Shown piece by piece: positions 21,961 through 33,920 of a stretch of 64,000 nucleotides of DNA. The stretch lies in assembly GCA_963921425.1 (NCBI GenBank), contig OY992835.1, forward strand, positions 10,788,001 through 10,852,000, written 5' to 3'. Both the position numbers and the translations under genes were made by a program. Position 1 is the stretch's first letter; the number at the start of each line of letters is the position of its first letter. The DNA is from Dryas octopetala. Lineage: Eukaryota; Streptophyta; Magnoliopsida; Rosales; Rosaceae. The notes below the pieces were generated by a model. It made no database searches. It was not told the origin of the DNA and worked only from the letters and a program-made list of their open reading frames with translations.

Positions 21961-23946
21961 CAAGGAGTAAAATTTCGGTTTCGAGGAAATTTTCGATGGA
22001 AATTTCAACGGAAATTTTCGAGGAAATTTCGGTTAAAATTTCGATTTCGATAAAATTGGACAAAAACGACGGAAATTGCTATCAAAATATGGAAATTTTG
22101 AATGACACTTGACCATATGTTTATTTAACATATTATCTACTATATTGATAAAAAATATTGAAGAAACCAAATAATATAATAGATTTCATGTGATATAAGG
22201 TAAATATAATGCGCGCTAGAGACAAATACTGTTAAATAAAAATAGTTCACTAATTAATAATTACATAAAAATGACCTATTTTCAAGGGATATTTAATCAT
22301 TTTGAATCCAATTGTCCTTAAAACATATGTGGACAAATAAAAAAATGGCATGTATTGTTATTTTCTAAACCACTTAATCCAATTACCAAAAACAATCTAA
22401 AGAGATTGTGAGATCCCAAAAAGTTGGTTTATAATTTATTTTGAAGTAAATAGTGATTTATTGATAATTATCTTGTTAATTCGGAGATATTAGAATTTTT
22501 ATGAGAAATCTTGGAAGGAAATAAATTAATTTGAAGTCGTAGAAAAATAAAATTTATCAAGACGAACTCACCAGATTTTACAAAACGTTTTTCGGACCTC
22601 GAAGTTAATTTTGGTAAGTTATTTAAATTTTAAGTGATTTCGGCAAGTCATTGAGGAGTAATAAAAATTAGGAAAGACTCAGTCTTGATTTTAGTCTTAT
22701 TGGAAAAGTCTCGGGTCAACGAGCGCATAGACGCAAATGAAACGTGTTTTTTTTTTTTCTTTTTTTTTTCTTTTCTTTTTCATTTTTTTCTTTTCTTTTC
22801 TTTTCTCTTCCTTTTTTTTTCTTTCCTTCTTCCTTTTCACCCGTGAGCTAAATATAATTCCAAACTAATAAAAAACTCCATTTTGACTAGTGAACATACT
22901 TAAATACCAGTTTTGGTCCTTAGGTTAGGGTCCTATTCTTGCAATTAAGCAGACTTGGTTTTGTTCCTTAACCTGAAGACAGAAACATATATATATATAG
23001 CTAGGTTTGACTACTAGCTTGTAGTAGTGTAGTACTAGTGCTGCTTGTATAGTTTAGGACTAGAGTTTGGCACAAGAATGCATGGGTGGCTGTTGTTGTT
23101 GTAGATATGGAAGCTAGCTGACCTATCCCATCAGATCTTTAAATTATTGAGGCTACATAACACTCATTTCTGGACGAAGATCAGTTTTGAATAGACACTG
23201 CGTGTATAGTATGATAATTCAATTTGTTACGATGCAGATCATATATTTAATTTATCTTAAAAAATTGTAAACTTTGATTGAGATAAGGATACATACCAAG
23301 TTACCAACATATTACATATCATTATATCAATGAAGGTTCTACGGGCCGTGACCACCCCTGCTATCCAATCTTCCCTTTCTCTCTCCAGCCTTCCATTTTC
23401 TTCTTTTCCTTCAGTTCTCAGTTCTCACGCAGGCACGCAGCAGACATTTGACCAAAAAAAATTCTCACGCAGACAACACTCCCTCCTCCCTCCTCCCTCC
23501 TCTCTCCTTTCTTCTCTCTCCCTAATCTCTTCTCTCTCCTCTCTCTCCCTCCCTCTCCCTCCCCCTCCCCCTTCCCCCCTCCCCCTCCCCGATCTCCTCT
23601 TTCGGAGCTCCTCTCCTCCCCGGATCTCCTCTCCCTCCGGCGACAGCAACCTCTTTCTTCCCGATCTCTTCTCTCCCTCCGGTGACGGCGGCCCTCACTC
23701 CCTCCAATCTCTGCCTCCCTTCGGTCTCTAGCCAAATTTCAGCGAAATTTCGCCCAAATTTCGACGAAATTTCGCCGAAATTTAGAGAAATTTAACAAAA
23801 ATGTGCTTGGAGCATTTTCGAAATTTCGAGCGAAATTTAAGCGAAATTTCGTCGAAATTTTTCCGAAAAATAACAGATCTGTGATAAAATTTCGGAATCC
23901 CCAAAAAACGAAAATTTCGGCGAAATTTTTGAAATTTCATTCCTTG
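21961..23946. mobile_element. Non-autonomous hAT-like element 2 (AAATTTCG family)
   Basis: Exact 8-bp flanking duplication GTTAGGAG (21953-21960 and 23947-23954). Inverted ends: CAAGGAGTAAAATTTCG at the left, complement of CAAGGAATGAAATTTC at the right. Dense CGAAATTT repeats at both ends. The left 300 bp match the inverted right end of element 1. The interior has pyrimidine-rich tracts (22747-22840 and 23480-23700), and a possible nested LTR-like piece begins near 22408. The uninterrupted sister sequence is visible at 16390-16460 and 27050-27110. Confidence 0.88.
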
Positions 23947-24180
23947 GTTAGGAGTTGATTAAGTAATTAATTAGGCATAGATTATGAAATTAGAGTTAGG
24001 TTCCTAATTTAGATGCATTTTGTGCTTGTGCTTATGTCGTACATGCTTGGCCCATTTCGTGCTCGTGCTATATTGTGCCTCATGGGATAAACACTTCAAC
24101 GTAGTCTAGGCTGCTTCGTGCTCATGTTGGTCCGGGCTATTAATTTAATGGTACCTTTAGGAGGTATTATTTGTTGTTGT

Positions 24181-24281
24181 TCTAGGTTAAGATAAGTTGA
24201 TAGTTGATAGAACCAATGTGCATAAAGAATATAATTTGGAGTCGATAAAAGAGAGGAAGGAGTCCAAGAGTGACGATTAAC
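24181..24281 (+). pseudogene. K-rich family pseudogene C, 3' part
   Basis: GTTGATAGTTGATAGAACCA, then ATGTGCATAAAG and a KERKESKSDD-like end correspond to the GLIIDGANVQKEEA block and following charged residues of the family. It was separated from 21829 by about 2.3 kb, mostly the hAT-like insertion. Not translatable as one frame. Confidence 0.6.
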
Positions 24282-26333
24282 TTTCATAATTACCCTTTCA
24301 AGGACTAGTTGGTTGCATTAAACTTCACCAAAGACAAACAATTTATCCCAACAAGATTACGTTACGAATAAAAGAAACTTTAGAAATTAGATATAATGGC
24401 GCCTAAATTAGACGTTAATTATCTTATTATCTAATTAGACGTTAATTGATGACATGAAAATTGCGGGTCTCATATTTTTGCCAACCTATAAGGTCGAATG
24501 ACCTTTCTTCAAGTGCAATTTTGGTACATCAAGTTTGATATAGATTTTGGAATAGGTCGTACGAAACAAAAAAAATATCAAACAGCTGAGATACTTTTAA
24601 TTGGGCAGTCTGGGAGGTTGTTTGGCCTTACAAGTCAGGAAAATTGTGGGACCCACAACTGTCACGCCATAAATTAACCTATGAATAAACAGTTAGACAG
24701 ATTATATAAATCAATTATAAGTAAATCAAAACGTTAGATACTAAATTGAAAAAATTGAAATGATAAGGTGCAAGTTGTGAAACGTACACCCAAAACCTCA
24801 AGGGTGTAAGTTGTAATTTGCTCTTAATTTAATCATTGTGTTAAATCCAAGGGTATGGTGCATTCTTAGAAAATAGGGGGGGGGGGGGGGGGATAGGATG
24901 CATTATCCCTCAATTGTCCCTCAAATTATGTCCTTAGGTAAGAACTTCTTGTGAAAACAAATAAAAATTAATAAATGTCATTATATTTTATTTTTCTTAG
25001 TACTTCTCCTCAAGTTATTTAATTGCATGATATATTCAAATGCTGAAATTTCTTGACAAAAGAAAAATACCAATCAATTACAATATTCAATGTGTATATT
25101 TACCATGTAAGAACAAAATGAAACATTAACATAAAAATAATTTTAGTATGTGCTATAGACTAAAGAAGCAATTTTTACATTCCACTTTCTCTTTTATACT
25201 CCAAATTATTTTGTTTTAATTCTCTTTAGAACTTTTATAATTACTCGTAATTTAACATTTACCCTTTTTATTAAATTTTCCAATCGTTCATGTCCTTCCT
25301 CTATCTCCACTCAAAAAACTATGTCTCCTATGTTTCACTTCTAGGTGACGAAGAAGACTTATCTTTGCTTGTTATAGAGATAACATCACTTTATGGAGAA
25401 TTTTTATTTCTCAAATATATAAAGGGTTTTTTGTGTAATTTTAAATTCCATTAGTCTAATAGAATTAGAATATAGGCCCCTTCTAACTTTATGGAATGGA
25501 TTCCAGTCAAATCCTTATAAGTACTTCACAAAATTATAATTTTTCAATGTGAGAACACACTCCACATTCTCACATCTTCTTCCTCTATCTCCACTCACAA
25601 ATTGTCTTATTTGGTTCACTCCCTCTCACATTCCTCCCCCTTCTCTCTAACCTCTCACAATCATAAACCAAGTGAGCTAGTTTTTTCCCCTTCAAATTTA
25701 GGCCTTGCTTGTTTGATCGGAATGCTAGAACCAGAATATGGATTGCACTATTTTCCCTCATTATCCTAGAATAGAATAGATTCGATATTTTCATTATCAT
25801 GTTTGGAAAAAGTCATTACTCAAGAATAGGGAAAGTGCAAATCATATAATACGTACATTATCAATTTGACCCTTTTCATTAATATAATTCTTAAATTTTT
25901 AGAATTATATCAATGAAAATGTGAGATTTTGAGGATTTTATTGGGTAATACGGGGAGTAGGGACAATTACCTATACTGGCCCCTATTTGAATCCGCTAGT
26001 GGTCGATCATACTTAAACAAGCAAAAGTTTGTACATGCGTGAGTTTCAAACAAAAGAAAAAGTGAATTAATTCTAGAAACTCTTTATATCGAATTAGGAA
26101 GAAGTAAGATCAACTCAAGAGGGGAAAAAAGAAAGTGGATCTTGTACATACTCAATACCAAGCATTTGCAGTTGCGTACGTAGGTTTGGCAAGGATGATG
26201 TGGAACTAAAGTGGTAGAGTTTTGAGTCTTTACAACCTGTTCACATGAGCTTTAGGAGGGGCCGTGGATGAACCTATGGTTGTTTGGAAGTGTTGTAGCC
26301 TGCAATGATTCAACCATGCATGGATGTTTTAAT
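24282..26333. other. Non-coding duplicated spacer with a G homopolymer
   Basis: Contains 17 consecutive G at 24876-24892, just before GGATAGGATGCATTATCC, which recurs near 16975 without the G run. From about 25490 it repeats the LTR-like and unit-flank sequence of 20740-21560. No gene. Confidence 0.5.
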
Positions 26334-26342
26334 ATATGAAAT

Positions 26343-26641
26343 GTAACGACCCGACCCAAATTTCTACTAGAAATTTAAATTTTTATTAACTATGTTTTTA
26401 AGAGGTTTTTTTTAAAGGATATTGAATTGTATTTTAAAGATTTTGGGATTTATTTGGAAAATAAAACAAAGTTTTGATTAAATTATAAAATTTTTGTTTT
26501 AAAATTTTTGTTTTAAATTGGGCTTGACCTAAAGTTGATTTTTAAAATAAATGGGCTTTCGGTTTTGACTTTGGGTCCGTTAGATAGGTTTCGATCCCAC
26601 GATTTCATAGACACGTAGCACGCGTCGAGATAGGGTCCGTT
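26343..26641. mobile_element. Insertion of about 300 bp with 9-10-bp target duplication
   Basis: TATATGAAAT occurs at 26333-26342 and again at 26641-26650. The paralogous unit near 21551-21575 runs straight through without the insert. The inserted text starts GTAACGACCCGACCC and ends near GGGTCCGTT, weakly inverted. It could be a Mutator-like MITE or an LTR fragment. Confidence 0.6.
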
Positions 26642-26777
26642 ATATGAAATCGTTGCAAAGTAGGTCAAGTATTAATCTTTAGCTCCTTTTTCGCTTAGAA
26701 AAAACCTTGTGTCTTTGAAGAAGAAGAAGGAGAAGAAGAAATATCATGCTTCTTGACTTAATTAGTTAGAATCAACC

Positions 26778-27411
26778 ATGAAAAAATCCAAATTGCAGAG
26801 GAGGATGAGATAATTCTCCTTGATAACCCACTTAATTGCAAACTCAGCTTGAGAAACTAAGGATTAGGGATCCATTTTTACTCGAATTTCAGAAAGATGA
26901 TGTTCATCACAAATTGGGTTCATAATAAAAAGAAATCTAAGGATATATACTATTTTCTGTTGTTTCAAGTCAAGATGGGTTGATAATTGTTGGGAGTTTT
27001 GACAAATTATAAACCCATAATTGATTTATTATTTGATTAGCTCTTGATTATGTAAATTTTAATTTTTAATTTATTAGCTTTCAATTTTGTGATTAGGAGT
27101 TGATTAAATTAATTAATTATTCATAGATTATGGAAATAAAGATGTATTTCCCAAATTTGGTCCCACTTTTTGCTTGTGCTCGTGCTAAATCATGCGTGAT
27201 GGGATTAAAACTTTGACCCAGCTCGAATGGTTTCGTGCTCGTGTCTTGCTCATGATCATGTCGGCCTGGCCTGTTTGACAATGCCTATAAGAGGTACTAT
27301 TTGTTGTTGTTTAAAGTTAAGATGGATTGATAATTGATTGAACCAATGTGCAAAAAGAAGAGGCTTTGAAGTTTGCAAAAAGAAAGAAAGAAAGAGTCCA
27401 AGAATGACAAA
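26778..27411 (+). pseudogene. K-rich family pseudogene D
   Basis: The start ATG and the following bases (AAAAAATCCAAATTGCAGAG) match copy F and copy C, but a small deletion shifts the frame within 12 codons. The LLDNP block, the ATTAGGGATCCATTTTTACT segment and the FQKDDV-like segment are recognisable in other frames. The GLIIDGAN block appears near 26980 and again at 27310-27411, with a stretch of duplicated-unit spacer between them. Confidence 0.75.
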
Positions 27412-28315
27412 TTAAGTTTGGAAATTAGATATAATGCCGCCTAAAATATATATGTTTAATTTTAGTATATTCTTGTATGATTCCTCGATTGATCCCTTCC
27501 CTCTTTTCCCTCCACTCTGCAACTCCTCTCTCTCTATGTCTCTCACTTACATCTTCCATAGAAGGAGTTCGGTGACTTTGTCACCTTCAAGATTGGAGAA
27601 CGATAAGCTTCTCTATGGTCAATGTGGTTGGTAGATAATGAGAAAGAATAAGAATGAGAAGGTGATTCTCTTGAAGTTTTTCTTTTTGTAAGAACAGTTA
27701 TTTAATTGCATGATTGAAATACAAAAAGTTTTGTTGACAAAAGAAAAATATCAATAAAAAACAACATTCAAAGTGTATTTTTTACCATGTAAGAACAAAA
27801 TGTAACATTAATTCTCTTTAGAACTTTTTATTACTGGTACTTGAAGATTTACACTTTTTTATTTAATTTTCCATTCCTTTTTCTTTCTCTATATATCTCC
27901 ACTCACAAACTATATGTCTCCTCTCGTTCACCCCCTATCACATTCCTTCCCCTCTTTCTCTCTCTTTCTCCTCTCATAATCATAGACCAAGTTAGTTTAT
28001 TCTCATTTAAGACACCGTTTGTTTGATCGAAATGTTATAACCGGAATATAAATTGCACTCTTTTTCCTTACTATCCTAGAATAGGATAGATTTGATATTT
28101 TCATTCAGATATTTGGATCGACAAGTCATTAATTGGGAATAGGAAATAACGAAATAAGTTAATACATCATCAATATTACTATTTTTCTTTTTAGATTCAA
28201 AGATTTTTAATATAAAAAATCTTTCAATTTCAATATCAAATATCCATTGGACAGAAAGTTGAAGGCCCTGTGGCAAATCTTTTAAAAAGTTGAAGCTTAA
28301 ATTCCAAATGGTTAA
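27412..28315. other. Non-coding spacer
   Basis: From 27800 it resembles the LTR-like block of 20740-21080 and 25500-25850. No gene seen. Confidence 0.4.
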
Positions 28316-28668
28316 ATACAAGAATGATACATGAACTTTACACTGATTCTCAATTTGATCCACTAATTATAAAAAGTGTCAATTTGATCCACAAATTTTT
28401 CAAGTTGTATCAAAATAATACAAGCGTTAACTTCTATTCAAAAATTAACAGAATTTGTCATATGAAAATATGATGAATGGATTGAAATGCCCTTGAAAAT
28501 GTGGTCATTTGCTGGACACATGACTAGTTTCCGTTAAATTTTTCGATAGAAGTTAACATTTGTACTGCTTTGTCACAACTTGAAAAGTTTGTTGACCAAA
28601 TTGATATTTTTTATAGTTAATGGACCAAATTGAGATGCGCTATAAAGCTTATGGACCTTTTTTGTATA
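28316..28668. mobile_element. Palindromic MITE
   Basis: Long imperfect inverted repeats: CTCAATTTGATCCAC near 28348 is complementary to the GTGGACC-type stretch near 28620, and the pairing continues over TCAAGTTGT (28398) and ACAACTTGA (28575). No coding capacity. Edges approximate and no clear target duplication. Confidence 0.6.
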
Positions 28669-28943
28669 TATATAGAAGTAGAACAAAGATCAAATATACA
28701 CAATTCAATATTTATGATACAGCCATGCTCTTGTACCAGAAGTTGTGCAGGAGAGTTTTACACGACAAGCAAATCGACGATGTTCATGTTCTGATTGAAG
28801 GGTTAAAGGAAATTAAATAATATAACAAATCATATGCCAACACGTGTCCAATTTTTAAAATAAAACATTCCAGCTTTTGTCTCATGAATATATGATATTA
28901 TTCATGGTATAAAAAAATCGCAGGCATTCAATCCCATCTAAGC
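28669..28943. other. Short spacer
   Basis: A short frame at its start (ending VLIEGLKEIK at 28820) is unrecognised and has no supporting features. Confidence 0.3.
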
Positions 28944-30206
28944 TTGGAAAGCCTTGTCATGGAAGTAGAGAAATCGAGCAAATGCGACTGCAAAGACCAC
29001 CACCACAAGTATCGATCATCAAAGGACACTGATCATCACTGCCGCCATCACTATCGATTGGAATGGGTGGAGAGGAGGAGGCCTAAGAGGAAAGAGAGGG
29101 ATGATAGGAGTGAGCCAGTGAGGGTAGAGATGGTGATGTTGATGGTTTAGAGGATAAGAAGAAGATGACTAAGTGGGTTTCGAAGGAGGAGGAGAGGGAA
29201 GGAGATGATGGTAACTATGTGAATGTGAATGTGGGTGATTTTCATGGAACGACAAGTGGACATTAATTTGTCTTTTGATCCTGTACAAAAATTAAAGAAA
29301 GTTTTAGAAATGCACAAGGACTTGTCTGAGAAGCTGAACAAGTTGAAGAACAAGAAGAAAGAAGCATTATTCCAAATTCTTAAACCTCAATTGGATGTGG
29401 AGGACCCTGAATCAAATCCTTTTTTCGATCCAAACATGGGTATTATTATTAATAAAAATAAGACTTTGAGGCCAAAGAGGAGGATGAGCTTCCAGTTTGT
29501 AGAGCAAGGCAAATGGTCAAGACATGCTGAGCATATCAAGTGGAAGAAGAGTAAATTTGGAGAAGCACAAGTCAAAGAGCAAAAGGCCAAGCAGGCACAG
29601 TTGGAAAAGGCAGCAAAGGCATCACGGGATCATATTAATCCCAATTTGATCAAGGTATCAGAGAGAGTTATCACCAAAGAAAAACCCAACAAAGATCCAA
29701 TTCCTGAAATTGAGTGGTGGGATATGCCCCTATTGCACTCTGCTACTTACAATGAAACCATTGGCATTGATGGTACAATAGCTGAAGATAAATTAAACAT
29801 GGAAAAAATCACTATCTATATTGAACATCGTCGTCCTATTGAGCCCCCTACAGAGCCAGCTCCTCCACTGCCTCAACCTCTGAAGCTGACAAAGGAGGAG
29901 AAGAAAAAGCTACGTACACAGTGTCGTCAGGCCAGAGAAAAAGAGAAGCAGGAGATGATTAGACAAGGCTTGATTGAACCCCCAAAGCCAAAATTTAAAA
30001 TGAGTAATTTGATGAGAGTTCTTGGCTATCAAGCAACCCAAGATCCTACTAGGCTTGAAAAGGAGATTCGCAGTGCAGCTGATGAACGTGAACAAGCTCA
30101 TATAGACAGGAACATTGCCTGCAAACTCACTCCTGCTGAGCAAGCTTCAATACATTTTATGCTGCAAGACCAAGCTTCAATACATTTTATGTTCATGAAT
30201 GCATGA
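28944..30206 (+). pseudogene. PRP3-like: Prp3 (U4/U6 snRNP) splicing factor pseudogene, intronless and truncated
   Basis: The frame 29229-30206 encodes the conserved PRP3 domain core: DPESNPFFDPNMG, SFQFVEQGKWSRHAEHIK, then IPEIEWWDMPLL, RRPIEPPTEPAPPLPQPLKL, TKEEKKKLRTQCRQAREKEK, PKPKFKMSNLMRVLG and QDPTRLEKEI. Upstream, 28944-29150 gives a His/Lys/Arg-rich N-terminal part, and a shifted frame (LEDKKKMTKWVSKEEE) links the two. At least two frame breaks separate the pieces. After KLTPAEQ the family sequence is replaced by a short duplicated tail (QASIHFML twice) and a stop, so the C-terminal domain needed for U6 contact is absent. No introns interrupt the coding part, which suggests a retrocopy, but no clear poly(A) tail is seen. 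Functional Prp3 is a tri-snRNP protein. Confidence 0.85.
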
Positions 30207-30883
30207 CTGAAGCTGGTGCCCGGAAAGTGTTTGCTTATGCTGTTGTTGCTCACTACTAGGATCTTGCAGTCAATTTTGCAACATAAAAAGAGTGCAAATT
30301 AAAGGAGAAAAAAGGAGTTCAAAAATCGCCTCCCAAAATTAGTTACTAATAATTTCGACTTCTCACACATTATATAAGGCAGTTTCATCATCTTTGCAAC
30401 ATTTTTTGAGTCTTCAAAGGAATGGAAAAGAGCCATGAGAATACTGAGTAAGACTCTTGTTGACTTCAAATAGATTTATTAGTATTATCTGACCACTTTC
30501 CTTAACTTTTTCTTTTTGTGTTTGACATGGACCAAAATTTCAATGTTTTGGTTTGCATGTGTACAACAAATAACAGTTTCTTTGTATTGTTTCTCAGATA
30601 ATAATTTAATTACTTTTCTTTGCTTAGTATTTTTTGTGACAATTTTCTCTAGTGATATGCAAACTCATTCCATTAGAGAAATCCATTATACTGTTAAGAA
30701 ATCCTTTTAAAACTTCTAGCATATTTAAATGTTTATGCATGTGCATTGTCTTGCAGGGCCCCCAATATGAACAAGCTAGCTAGTATGCACATAAGGACAA
30801 AGGTAGAGCTAGTAACTTATCCTGACATCAAATTAATTTATATATATCAATAGTCATCTATATTTTATGAGCTAACCTTAGAG
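30207..30883. other. Spacer downstream of the Prp3 pseudogene
   Basis: Non-coding. The end is the start of the conserved upstream region of the protease copies (TAACTTATCCTGACATCAAA near 30810 matches TAACTTGTCGTGACATCAAA near 3705). Confidence 0.4.
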
Positions 30884-31059
30884 GTCCATATCAAAGCATT
30901 TTGTCTGGCACGAAGATCAATTGCAGATCAGTTTTTGGGGCACAGAGACCATATATAGCAATTAATTAAGACAACCCTCTTCTCTATATAAACTGTGGAG
31001 CTGCCTACCATTTCTTATAACAAATACTAACTACTGCTTTCATTAATTAATTAGGTACC
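30884..31059 (+). promoter_or_regulatory. Promoter of protease copy E, with a consensus TATA box
   Basis: Shares GTCCATATCA and two GGCACGAAG/GGGGCACAGAG blocks with the other copies. TATATAAA at 30985-30992, 75 bp before the ATG. Confidence 0.65.
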
Positions 31060-31663
<604 letters not shown>

Positions 31664-33067
31664 TCTTACCATGTATCAAATTAAAATCAATGCCTACTAA
31701 ATATACCTTGTAGGCATTATGATAATGAAATTGTAAGTTTAATACAGAATTAATAGAGCTGATTGTATCTATGTAAGAAAACTACCAAGTTTTATAATTA
31801 CAAAATTGAAGAACTTGTTCAGTTGTATTTTCATTTTGCTGAATTATATATCCAACTGACTAAATCTAACGACTTAATTGCTTGCAATCATTGTATAGCG
31901 AAATACCTTTCCCATCTAAAGAGAAAATATTTAACTTTACATCAATAAATTGAAATATATATAATTTTGAGCCCAATATTTGTTTTTAGACTTTTGGACT
32001 ACATTCTTTGTCTGTCAAAGAAAACTACATACGTAAACTGTTCACCAACAAATCACAGTCCTTTGTCTCTCTCTTATAAAAATTCTATTCCATTTGGTTT
32101 GACAAAATCTCTGGCCTCTTGGTCTCTATGTCCCTCTATCTTATTTTAGTTGTTTTTATTTTTGGAGGATATAACAGGAGAGGGAGGTGAAAGTTCAAGG
32201 GAAATCACAATTGGTATGATAGAGAAAAATTAGAAAATGAACTGAAAGTCTATATGTAACAGTAATACCATACCCCTGAATCCCACATCGGTAATGTACT
32301 TAAACAAGGCTTGGAAATCAAAAAGTTAACTTTGGATGCACTTTTGGATGACAAAATAGATATCACTTTTATATGATGCATGCTTAATAGAGTTTTGTTG
32401 TTTATTGTAAAAATATTTTATTGTCAAACAATTTAGCAAAATAACATTAACATATTGTTAAACTGTGAATGTAGATAATTGATACTGTTGACTCTAAACT
32501 AAATGTGTGATTGTAAATAACATCATGATAACATAATTTTACATTTATTAATTTTTCAAGGTTTAATATTTAAGACATTAAAAAAATAATTAAATGGGAC
32601 AATCAAATAAAACAAGCTTAACTCTTTCAGGAGATGTTGACCAAAAAGGAAAAAAAAAATCTTTCAGGAGATCAAATACTGAAGTATGGGAGTGTGGGAC
32701 CCATAAAATCCAAGAATAAGATGGTGACTTTGTTTAGATCAGTTCTTTTCTTTTCCCTCCAATTTTAATTTGGTAGCCAACAGCAAACTAAAACCGAGCT
32801 TTGCCTATTCAATCCGTTAGTAGAGCCATTGCTTGCAGTATATATAGTCTTAAGATCAAGTGAAATCTGTCTTCCACTTTCTTTGTTGGACTCCACATTT
32901 CATCAATCTTACAAACAGTTAGTGATCTCCAACGAATCACAGACTTCTCTTTGCTTTAACAAAGTTTCTTCCTTCTTTGAAGAAAGCAAGCAAGGACAAC
33001 AATTAGGAGTCAGTCTTCAACGAAAAAGAAGAAGAAGACCCTACTGGGGGAAGATTTAGAAGCAGCC
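31664..33067. other. Spacer between protease E and K-rich copy F
   Basis: Conserved 3' flank first, then AT-rich. TTTCAGGAGATC near 32660 recurs near 15820. No gene. The last 200 bp should include the 5' UTR of copy F. Confidence 0.4.
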
Positions 33068-33920
33068 ATGAAAGAAACCCCCATTGCAGAGGAGTCTCAG
33101 AAAACAAAGCTTCTAGATAACCCACTTGCAAAGTCAAAGCTTGAGGAGCCATTTGTACTCGAGCTTCAGAAAGATCTTGTTTCCCAAATGTCCACGAAAG
33201 AAAAAGCGGCAATGAAAGAAACAACCTCAATTGGGAAGGAGTCTGAGTCTCAGATAGTGCTTCTTGATAATCCAGTTGCAAAGGCAGAGCTTGAGGAGCA
33301 GAGGACTGGGGATCCATCTTTGCTAAAGTATCAGAAATTGTCCAAGAAAGAGAAATCTCAAATCTAAGGGGGTACTGGTTGATGCTCATCCAAGTGAACA
33401 TGGGTTGATAATTGATGGAGCCAATAATGTGCAGAGAGAAGAGGCTTTGAAGTGTACAAATTTACAGAGAGAGGAAGACCCATCTGGGAAATTGTCCAAG
33501 AAAGAAAAATCTGAGGAGGTACTGTTTGATGCTGTTCCAAGTGAAGATGGGTTGATAATTGACAGAGCCAATATTGTGCAGGAAGAAGAGGCTTCGAAGG
33601 TTAGAGAAGAAAGAAAGAAAGAGTCCAAGAATGACAACTCTGCTCAAAACCCTGTTGGGAAATTGTCCAAGAAAGACAAGCAGATTCAAGAAGGAGATGT
33701 ATCTACGAAAAGGAGATCAGAAAGGATCGCCAAGATGTCAGAGGAAGCACAGCAGCCATTGGATGGAGATGAATCTACGAGAAGGAGATCAGAGAGGATC
33801 GCCCAGATGAGAAAGTCTGAGGAGGAAGAAGAGAAAGAAGAAGAAGAAGAAGAAGAAGAAGAAGCTGCTACTTTGAGGAAACAGAGAAGAAAGACGAAGC
33901 TGCTTAGTCAGCTTAGATGA
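33068..33920 (+). pseudogene. K-rich family copy F (expanded, one frameshift)
   Basis: The first frame (33068-33367) holds two successive copies of the family N-terminal block: LLDNPLAKSKLEE, then LLDNPVAKAELEEQRTGDPS. The second frame (to 33920) holds two copies of the next block (GLIIDGANNVQREEA and GLIIDRANIVQEEEA), then two RRSERIA-M repeats, a Glu run encoded by GAA/GAG repeats, and a basic end. The frames part at 33353-33365, where AAATCTC is tandemly duplicated (7 bp). Without that duplication the two would be collinear, about 281 codons. So this is either a recently broken gene or, if an intron or sequence error explains it, a functional one. It lies in the same orientation downstream of protease E. 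Confidence 0.75.

Noticed and set aside
23330-23735. Overlapping frames of Ser/Pro/Leu and Arg/Glu composition
   Set aside because: Pyrimidine-rich tract inside hAT-like element 2, open on both strands, so not a gene.
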